Below are positions 55,491 through 64,000 of a stretch of DNA of 64,000 bases, one piece after another (within the stretch, counting starts at the first letter, position 1; every line of letters starts with the position of its first letter). The notes beneath the pieces are model-generated. The model was not told where the DNA came from. It saw nothing but the letters and a program-made list of their open reading frames with translations, and did not search any database. Source of the stretch: Latrodectus hesperus (lineage: Eukaryota > Arthropoda > Arachnida > Araneae > Theridiidae); assembly GCA_037975125.1 (NCBI GenBank), contig JAJQOW010000014.1, forward strand, positions 19,795,484 through 19,859,483, in the 5' to 3' direction. A program made the position numbers and the translations under genes.

Positions 55491-55546
55491 GGTTGGTTGG
55501 TTGGTTGGGTTTTATGGCGCAAGGTCCAAAATGGACATGCTGCGCC
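55491..55546 (-). repeat. RT11 3' tail and 3'-terminal hairpin
   Basis: Hairpin at 55516-55546, then about four AACC units. The target read caggaggtg-like sequence, so GGT is shared with the tail. Confidence 0.88.
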
Positions 55547-55752
55547 AAAAATAAAGTTTTGAAGCATATATTTAATTAAATTTTTATTTTATTTTGTTTA
55601 CATTATTTTATTATTTTTTTTTTTAAAAACCCAAGCAACATTAAAACTTTAAAAAACAAAAATCAGTGTATATATTTTACATTAAAATCCAATTATAAAA
55701 TATAAAATGAAAATCAAAAATATATATATTTTTAAAATTTAGAAAACACAAA

Positions 55753-58700
55753 TTAAATATTATGTAAAAAACCTATTGCCCTCAAAAAGGCAAATAGGTT
55801 CCTGTGGGGTGATTCCCCAAGTAAATCATGTAATGTTAAAATATCACAGTTAAAAAAGTGTAAGCGATATTGGTTAAAATATGAACATGAAATTAAAATA
55901 TGATAAACAGTGAATGGTTCATCACACGTTTCACACCAAGGATTTAATTCATTTAGAAACAAATGTCTATGTGTGAAACGTGTGTGTCCGATACGAAGGC
56001 GGGTTAATCTTACGTCAGCACTCCGTATCGGTAAAACTGCTAATGAGGTGATGTATGGAAATATGGCACGCAATTTATTATTGACCTGCATGTTCCATGA
56101 CTCCTGCCAAAGACAATAGATCGATTTTTTAACATTTCTTCTCACATCAGACAAAGGAACTGATGGGAGATATGGGCCAGATGCAGATTTAGCAGCTGCA
56201 TCCGCCCTTTCATTGCCATCAAGACCTACGTGACTTGGGATCCAGCAGAAAATGATGTCATATCCCTTGCCAGCAAGGGAATCTAATGCTCGGAAAATTC
56301 TAGACACAACAGGATGACAGTTAAAACTACTGTTCCGCAAAGCTTCCAACACACTCAAACTGTCAGTATAAACACAGTATTTGGAACTATCACATGTATT
56401 CATCTGCTGAAGAGCTTGATAAATGGCTATGGCTTCAGCAGAGAAGATGGAACAGGATGGATGGAGGCTGTAGCTAAGAGTTTTGTTCTCCACAACTACA
56501 GCACATCCAACATGTCCTGTAGATTTTGAACCATCTGTGAAAACTGGTGTATACGTGGTATACTGACAGCGATGTGAGGCATATAGCTGCTGGAAAACAG
56601 TAGTTGCTGTGTCAGATTTTCTAAAACGAGCAAAAGGATTGATGATTTTAATCTGTGGATCATACCAAGGTGGATGTAGAAGAAAGTCCGTTTTGTCTAA
56701 ACGGACATCACATAGGTCTGAAAATAATAAGTTGGACTTTGTCCGAGTGAGAAAAGGTGGAATGCTGTATGAACGTGCGTCATACAGCCTCATTAGTGCA
56801 GGTGTAGTAGTCATGGAACGTAATGGATGATGAGGGTCCGACATGATTTTTGCATAATAATTGAGAGACAGCTGCATTCGTCTCAGGTCTAAAGGCAGTT
56901 GTTGGCAGATTGCATATAGACTCTGGACGGGTGATGTGCGGAATGCGCCTGAGCATATTCTCAAAGCAGAGTGATGTATTGTATCCAATCTGCGCAGAAC
57001 GGAAGACCTAGCCGATCCATACACAGCACACCCATAGTCAATACGAGATAAAATTAATGACTGGTAGACACGAAGTAGTGCCGTGCGATCAGCACCCCAA
57101 GATGTATTAGAAAGCACCTTGAGGATATTAAGCGATCGCTCGCACTTCTTCCGCAAATGAAGGACATGCGGAAGAAAATTCAACTTTCGGTCAAAAGTTA
57201 TTCCCAGAAATTTTATCTCGTTGACAACAGGGATAGGTGTATTATTAATACTGATAGTAGGATCATTATGTAGGCTGGTCTTCTTGCAGAAATGGACACA
57301 ATTACTCTTGCTAGGAGACAATGTGTGGCCATTCTCAGCACACCATGCAGCAAGTTTGTTGACAGTTGTTTGTAGTTGTCTCTCAATTAAACGCATGTTA
57401 GAACCCTCACATGATATTTGCAGGTCATCAACATACAAAGTACCATGTACAGGAGGTGAAAGTTGATGAAGTATGGTGCTGATATGAATATTAAAAAGTG
57501 TGACACTTAAAATACTTCCCTGAGGAACACCTTCAGGTTGGTTAAAAGTATTGGACAAAGACGTACCAATACGAACTTTAAGACCACGGGAGCTTAAAAA
57601 GTTTTGTATAAATATCGGCAAATTACCCCTAAAGCTAAAATCATACATCCTACGGAGAATTCCATAACGCCACGTACGGTCATATGCCTTCTCTATGTCG
57701 AAGAAAATGGAAACGAGATGATTCCTTCGCACAAATGCATTGCGAATCTGCGTTTCCAGGTATGTAATATTATCAAGAGTGGATCTTACTTTACGGAAGC
57801 CACTCTGATTGATATGAATACATTTATTTGTTTCTAAGACATGTACGAGACGGGCGTTGACCATACGTTCGAGAGTCTTACATAAGCAACTCGTCAGAGC
57901 AATTGGTCGATAATTTGAAGGAACAGAAGGATCCTTACCAGCCTTAAGGATCGGAATCACTATTGCTTCGCTCCAAAGTGATGGAAATTTATTTTCAGTC
58001 CAGATCCTATTGAACAGGTAAAGTAAGTTCAACAGGGAGTCCAGATCCTATTGAACAGGTAAAGTAAGTTCAACAGGGAGTCTGGACTTAAATGGCGAAG
58101 CATTTGATAGCTGATTCCATCTGGTCCTGGGCTAGTATCATGGGCCTGCTGTAATGCTCTCTTCAATTCCAACATCCGAAATTCACAGTTGTAAGGCAAA
58201 GCTTGTCGATGGTTGAAACGAATTGGTGTTCGCTCAGCACGACTCTTTGTCCTTAAGAACGAAGGACTATAAGAGTCGTTGCTTGAGACGTTAGCAAAGG
58301 TTTCACCAAGGACGTTAGCGATGTCCTTAGGAGAAGAGTATATAGCAGCTCCGGATTTCAAAATAGGAATTGAAAATTCTCTATATATTCCATTGGCTGC
58401 TTTCACTCTTCTCCACAACTGTTTACTGGATGTGGAAGAAGTAATTGAGGATACGTAGCGAGACCAGGATTCCTTCTGACTTCGACGACGTGCTCTGCGA
58501 GCTAATGCTTTTGCTCTCTTGAAGGCGATAAGATTCTCCGTTGTGGGGTACCTCCGAAATAACCCCCATAACTTCCTTTGTTTTCTATAAGTTTGTTTGC
58601 ATTCCTTATTCCACCATGGTTTGCAACGCCGGTGTGGTAAAGGGGAACTCTTTGGTATTGATGCATCTGCTGCATTCTTAATTGTTTGTGTGACTTCAAA

Positions 58701-59243
58701 AACGGCATTATCAATATCTTCGATCGAAACCATTGCATCATCAATAACTGCCAATTGTGTAAATAACGTCCAATCTGCCCGACTGTACACTTAAGTAGGT
58801 AGGCGTTGTCCTACACTACTACCTCCAGTCTGGGAGATGACGAGAGGAAAATGATCGCTATTGTGCAGATCATTTCCTACAATTAAATTTACAATGGCAG
58901 AAGAGATGGAGAACAAATGGCCAGATCGAGAGAATGAAATGTTCTTGTGGGTACATGGAAATAAGTTTTCTCGTCGGTATTAAGCAGACAGAGACTGTTG
59001 TCTGAAATAAACCGCTCTATCTGCCGACCGCGAGAATTAGTATCATCATTTCCCCACAAAGAACTATGGCCGTTAAAGTCACCTAACAGCAGAAATGGTG
59101 TTGGCAGCTGATCTACTAATGCATCGAGTTCCTCTTGGCGGATGACATCGTGTGGTGGCAAATATAAACTACAGACTGTCAACGAGCATGAAGTATGAAT
59201 TCTTATAGCAACAACCTGTAGAGTAGTATTCAATGGATGGGCT
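55753..59243 (-). pseudogene. RT11 ORF2: pol, duplication, stop and frameshift
   Basis: RT (second half), RNase H and zinc end are open in 55753-58032 (FFDIEKAYDRTW, GVPQGSIL, YVDD, FTDGSKSTGHVG, SAEAIAIYQAL, YTDSL, GNERADAAAK, CETC...H...C). An exact tandem duplication of 41 bp (57999-58039 and 58040-58080) shifts the frame. Upstream, TAC in the linker is TAA (58794-58796 region, tacacttaag), and one A is lost near 58890 in the endonuclease. The endonuclease (LLGDFNGH at about 59070) continues to the RT12 junction. Inactive. Confidence 0.88.
57999..58080. repeat. 41-bp exact tandem duplication in RT11 ORF2
   Basis: Unit starts tccagatcctattgaacagg and is present twice without a mismatch. 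It is present once in the other copies. The duplication is not a multiple of three and disrupts RT. Confidence 0.92.
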
Positions 59244-59296
59244 GGTTGGTTGGTTGGGTTTTATGGCGCAAGGTCCAAAATTGGACATGCTGCGCC
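59244..59296 (-). repeat. RT12 3' tail and 3'-terminal hairpin
   Basis: Hairpin at 59265-59296, then three AACC units up to ggatgggct of RT11. Confidence 0.88.
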
Positions 59297-59466
59297 AAGA
59301 CGTTTTTGTTGCTTTAAATATTTATTTAATTATTTTATTATTTATTTTTTTTAAAAACCCAATCAACATTTAAAATTTTTAAAATAGAAAAATCTGTGTA
59401 TATAATATTTTAAAATAAATTTTATAAAATAAAATGTATGTACAATTTTAAAATTTAATAATTAAA

Positions 59467-62400
59467 TCAAATAAAATGTATAAAACCTATTGCTCTTAAA
59501 AAAGCGAATACGTTTCTATGGGGTGGATCCCCTATTAAATCAAATAATGTTATAAAATCAGTATTAAAATAGTGTAAACGTTGTTGGTTAAAAACATGAC
59601 ATGAAATTAAAATATGATATATAGTAAATGGTTCATCACACGCTTCACACCATGGATTTAGTTCATTTAGGAACAAATGTCTGTGTGTGAAACGTGTGTG
59701 TCCGATACGAAGGCGAGTTAATCTAACATCTGCACTTCGTAACGGTAAAACTGATAATGAGGTGAGGGATGAGAAGATGGTATGTAGTTTGTTTCCGACC
59801 TGCAAGTTCCATGATTCTTCCCAAAGGGAACAAATAAAGCTTTTTATACTCTTTCTCACATCTGAGAGCGGAACCGATGGTAAAACTGGATCTTCAGCAG
59901 CCTTTGCAGCTGCATCCGCTCTCTCGTTTCCATCAAGACCTACGTGACTTGGTATCCAACAAAATACAATTTCTTTTCCCTTGCCAGCAAGAGAATCCAA
60001 TGCTTTGAAAATTCTCGACACAACAGGATGACAGTTAACGCTATTGTTTTTCAAGGCTTCAATCATACTCATGCTGTCAGTGTAAATACAAAAGTCATGA
60101 CAATCATCTGTATTCACATGCTGAAGCGCGTAGCAGATGGCATTTGCTTCAGCTGTAAAGACGGAGCAGGATGAATGTAGGCTGTGACTAAAAGCTGTAT
60201 TATTGATAAAAACTCCACAGCCCACATGTCCTGCTGTTTTAGAACCGTCTGTGAATACAGGTTTGTATGATTGATACTGACAGCGATGAGAAGAATATAG
60301 CTGCTGAAAAACAATAGGTGTTGTGTCAGATTTTCTATAGTAAGCGAAGACATTGATAAAAGTATATGTTGGATTATACCAAGGCGGATGAGCATATTGA
60401 TCGACAGACTCAATCCGAATATCACATAGGTCTGTGAGCCACAGATGTGATTTGGCTCGTGTGAGAAACGGAGGGATGCTCATTGGACGAGCATCATATA
60501 GTCTCATGAGAGAAGTATTTGGAACCATGGAACGTATCGGATGATTAGGGGTCGACATAACCTTAGCATAATAATTGAGAGACTGCGGCATTCGTCTCAG
60601 GTCTAACGGTAATTGATGACATATCACGTATAGACTCTGGACGGGTGATGTGCGGAATGCCCCAGAGCATATCCTCAAAGCAGAGTGATGAACTGTGTCC
60701 AACTTCGTAAAATAGAAGATCTAGCCGATCCATAAACAACACTTCCGTAGTCAATGCGGGATAAAATCAATGACTGATAAATGCGAAGTAGTGATGTGCG
60801 ATCTGCATCCCAAGATGTATTTGACAACACCTTGAGGATATTAAGCGATCGCTCACACTTCTTCCGCAAATATAGAACATGCGGAAGAAAAGTTAATTTT
60901 CGGTCAAAGATAATGCCCAAGAATTTTATTTCATTGACTACTTGTATTGGAGTGTTGTTGATGTAAATTATTGGATCATTATGCAGGCTAGTCTTTCTGC
61001 AGAAGTGGACACATTTACTCTTGCTTGGTGATAAGGTATGGCCATTCTCAGCACACCATGCAGCAAGTTTGTTAACTGCTGTTTGCAGTTGTCTCTCAAT
61101 TAATCTTATGTTAGACCCCTCACATGATATTTGCAGGTCGTCGACAAACAAAGTGCCATGTACTGATGATGGAAGTTGATGAAGTATGTTACTGATGAAG
61201 AGACTAAAAAGTGTGACGCTTAAAATTGAGCCCTGAGGTACACCTTCAGATTGTGTAAAAGTATTGGATGTATAGCTTCCAATACGTACTTTAAAACCAC
61301 GGGAGCATAAAAAATTCTGTAGGAATATCGGTAAATTACCCCGAAAGCCAAATTCATATAATGTACGGAGAATTCCATATCGCCATGTACGGTCGTATGC
61401 CTTCTCGATGTCAAAGAAAATGGAGACCAGATGGTTCCTCCGCACAAAAGCATTGCGGATTTTGGTCTCCAAATATGTAATATTATCAAGAGTGGATCTC
61501 CCTTTACGGAAGCCACTCTGATTAATATGTATACATTTATTTTTTTCTAAGACATATACGAGACGGGCGTTGACCATACGTTCGAGAGTCTTACATAAGC
61601 AACTCGTCAGAGCAATTGGTCGATAATTTGAAGGATCTGAAGGATCCTTACCAGCCTTGAGGACAGGAATCACTATTGCTTCTTGCCATATAGATGGAAA
61701 TTCATTTTCCGTCCAGATCCTATTGAACAGGTAAAGTAAGTTCAACAGGGAGTCTGGACTCAAATGTTGAAGCATGACATAACTGATTCCATCAGGTCCT
61801 GGACTGGTGTTATTGGGCTGCTGTAATGCTTTCTTCAGTTCAAACATTCCGAATTCACAGTTGTACGGTAAAGTTTGTCGATGGTTGAAGCGAATTGGTA
61901 CTCGCTCAGCTCGACTCTTAGTCCTCAAAAACGAAGGACTGTAAGAGTTCGAGCTTGAGACGTTAGCAAATGCTTCACCAAGGACGTTAGCTATATCCGT
62001 AGGAGAAGAGTATATAGCAGCTCCGGATTTTAAAATAGGAATTGAAAATTCTCTATAAATTCCATTGGCTGCTTTCACCCTTCTCCACAACTGCTTACTG
62101 GAAGTTGAAGATGTTATAGAAGATACATAGCAGGACCAGGATTCCTTCTGACTTTGACGACGGGTTTCTGCGAGCTAATGCTTTTGCTCTCTTAAAGGCG
62201 ATAAGATTCTCCGTTGTGGGGTACCTCCTAAATATCCCCCAAAACTACCTCTGTTTTTTATATGTTTCTTGGCATTGTTTGTTCCACCAAGGTTTGCAAC
62301 GCCTGTGTGGTATAGAGGAACTCTTAGGTATTGATGCATCAGCTGCATTCTTAATTGTGTCAGTGACTTTACTAACGGCAATATCAATATCTTCGATCGA

Positions 62401-63150
62401 GACCATTTTATCATCAACAACTGCCAATTGTGTAAATAACGTCCAATCTGCCCGACTGTACACGTAAGTAGGTAAGCGTTGTCTTACACTACTACCTCCA
62501 GTCTGGGAGATGACGAGAGGAAAATGATCGCTATTATGCAGATCATTTCCTACATTTAAATTTAACAATGGCAGTAGTGAGGGAGAACTAATGGCCAGAT
62601 CGAGAGAATGAAATGTTCTTGTGGGTATGTGAAAGTAGGTCTTTTCGTCGGTATTAAGCAGACAGAGACTGTTGTCTGAAATAAACCGCTCTATCTGCCG
62701 ACCGCGAGAATTGATATTATCACTTCCCCACAAAGAATTAGGGCCGTTAAAGTCACCTAACAGCAGAAATGGCGTTGGCAGCTGATCTATTAATTCATCG
62801 AGTTCCTCTTGGCTGATGACATCGTGTGGTGGCAAATACAAACTACAGACTGTCAACAAGCATGATGTGTGAATTTGCACAGCTACAGCCTATAGTGTAG
62901 TATTTAAATGTTGGGCAGTGCTGGGATAATTGTTGGATGTTAATATACAAACACCTCCAGACACTGCACCATCGTCACCACAGTCTTTTCTAAAGCTTTT
63001 AAACCCACGCATGGAGAAGTTATTGCTTGACTTCAGGAATGTTTCCTGAAGTGCAACACATGCGGGGTTGTAGGCTGAAATTATAGACTTGATGTCATCA
63101 TGATGAGAACGCAAACCATGGCAGTTCCAAGAAACAAAGGAAGTTATTAT
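59467..63150 (-). pseudogene. RT12 ORF2: pol, several breaks
   Basis: Subgroup of RT3 (FLQNFLCSRGF, FVDD). Breaks: one T lost near 60702 (gtccaacttcg), one base gained near 62165 (cgggtttctgcg), and CAG to TAG near 62892 (cctatagtg) in the endonuclease. Domains are otherwise complete: WNCHGL, QETFL, LLGDFNGP, NSDHFPLVI; SPGPDGISYVML, FFDIEKAYDRTW; FTDGSKTAGHVG, TAEANAICYAL, YTDSM, GNERADAAAK; CEACDEPFTIYHILISC. Confidence 0.88.
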
Positions 63151-64000
63151 TGAATTTTAAAAGCTCCTTTCCCGGAGCTGGAAGGCATGTCATCTGACAT
63201 CTCCTCAAGTGACAGATCTTCGTCAGAGGGATGCAGAGACACAGCATCAGCTTCAAGGGATAAGGCTTTACAGGTGGATAGGGAGGGCCTAGAATTGCCC
63301 TCCTTTGCAGATCTTAGTTTTAAGGCCTTTATACCTTTTGATCTGGAAATAGGAGCTTTTTTGCGGGTAGTCGATGTGGAGGTTGATTTTGGCCTTTGTG
63401 CGGTAGTAGGGGTAATTTAACTATCGGAAGTGAGAGAGCATCCGTTTGTGTGCTAGTCGTTCTGGTGATCTTGGCAGCAACAGTAGCATAGGTTACTCCT
63501 ACTTGAGGTGTGCGAGCTATAACAGCCCGTCTCGCCTCAGGATATGAGCAGTTATTCTTAACTTTGGTGGTGGTGATCTCTTTTTCCAGTATCCAGATAG
63601 GACAACTCCTAGCGTAGGAGGGGTGGTCACCCTTACAGTTGACACACCTCTCCTTTGCAGTGCAAGACGAACTGTCATGGCCAACTGCTGCGCAGCGAGC
63701 GCAAGTCAGTTTGCCTCTGCAAGTCGCTTTGGAGTGACCAAATCTCTGGCACTTTAAACAACGCAAAGGATTTGGAATAAATGGCCTTACGGATAGATGC
63801 ATATACGCAGCTTTAATATGCTGCGGTAGGTCTGGCGTCGCAAATGTCAGTACGAGATGTTTAGTATTAATAGTCTGCTCATCCCGTCTGACAGTGATGC
63901 GTTTTACTGCACAGACCTTTTGATCTTTTAGATTATCTAAGATCTCGTCCGCAGGCGAATTTAACAAATCCTTGGCGGATACCACACCACGTGAAAAGTT
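63147..64000 (-). pseudogene. RT12 ORF1: gag, frameshifted, N-terminus outside
   Basis: Three zinc knuckles; the first reads CLKCQRFGHSKATC (others CFQC). The frame is open from the edge to about 63415, where four G replace five (gtaggggtaat), the same variant as in RT4, and the frame runs on to 63329. The Lys-rich and acidic end is readable in the other frame to the stop at 63147. Confidence 0.87.

Larger units (their letters stand above)
55491..59243 (-). mobile_element. RT11: LINE copy, 3' two-thirds in the window
   Basis: Inserted in RT10 ORF2 and cut at 59243 by RT12. Carries tail, hairpin, 3' UTR and ORF2 to within the endonuclease; the remainder should lie right of the window. Mosaic: RT half like RT8 and RT9 (RIGTSLSNTFNQPEG), the part after YVDD like RT4 (TTTPALMRLYDARSYSIPPF). 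Confidence 0.9.
59244..64000 (-). mobile_element. RT12: LINE copy, runs off the right edge
   Basis: Inserted in the RT11 endonuclease; innermost of the RT7-RT10-RT11-RT12 chain. Shows tail, hairpin, 3' UTR, ORF2 and most of ORF1; the gag start and leader lie beyond 64000. Despite being youngest in its chain it has several frame breaks, so it was probably copied from a defective source helped in trans, or damaged since. Confidence 0.92.

Overview
The window is eukaryotic and almost entirely repetitive. About 58 kb of the 64 kb is made of twelve copies (named here RT1 to RT12) of one family of non-LTR retrotransposon (LINE). The rest is a short, AT-rich stretch of host DNA that looks like gene introns and small exons. 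The pol has endonuclease, reverse transcriptase, RNase H and a terminal CCHC zinc motif, and the gag has three zinc knuckles. This is the layout of the I-group of LINEs and points to an animal, most likely an arthropod. A spider or other arachnid is my guess from family resemblance, not something the sequence proves.

One complete element is about 5.55-5.6 kb, in this order: (1) a 5' leader of about 533 nt with a terminal hairpin, a long pyrimidine tract ending in CAG, and two tiny upstream ORFs; (2) ORF1 (gag, about 378 aa); (3) ORF2 (pol, about 1,215-1,226 aa) in the -1 frame, overlapping the ORF1 stop and with no AUG before the endonuclease; (4) an AT-rich 3' UTR; (5) a conserved GGCGCA...TGCGCC hairpin; (6) a tail of (AACC)n instead of poly(A).

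Layout. 1-3864: RT1 (minus), internally deleted, so gag and pol are fused. 3865-8534: host DNA with a good exon candidate (5234-5390), a dead Tc1/mariner fragment (7255-7435) and half of a second, decayed exon (8426-8534). 8535-25307: RT2 (minus), split by RT3 (13471-24673), itself split by RT4 (16789-22350). 25308-26243: host DNA resumes with the other half of the decayed exon. From 26244 to the right edge: RT5 (minus), split by RT6 (30053-35476) and then, in its leader, by RT7. RT7 is split by RT8 (38476-49623, plus strand), which is split by RT9 (39241-44759, plus strand). RT7 is also cut by RT10 (53510), RT10 by RT11 (55491), and RT11 by RT12 (59244, running off the right edge). Their missing 5' portions should lie beyond 64000.

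Six insertions (RT2, 3, 4, 6, 8, 9) are proven by exact 11-16 bp target-site duplications, so the nest gives a strict relative history. Nine of the twelve copies landed inside another copy of the same family. Five of the six with both ends visible are full length and the sixth lacks only about 28 nt. RT8 encodes intact gag and pol apart from being split by RT9. RT4 and RT9 keep uninterrupted pol frames. RT3 and RT7 were open in both ORFs before they were hit, although RT7 has lost an endonuclease active-site histidine. The family therefore looks recently active.
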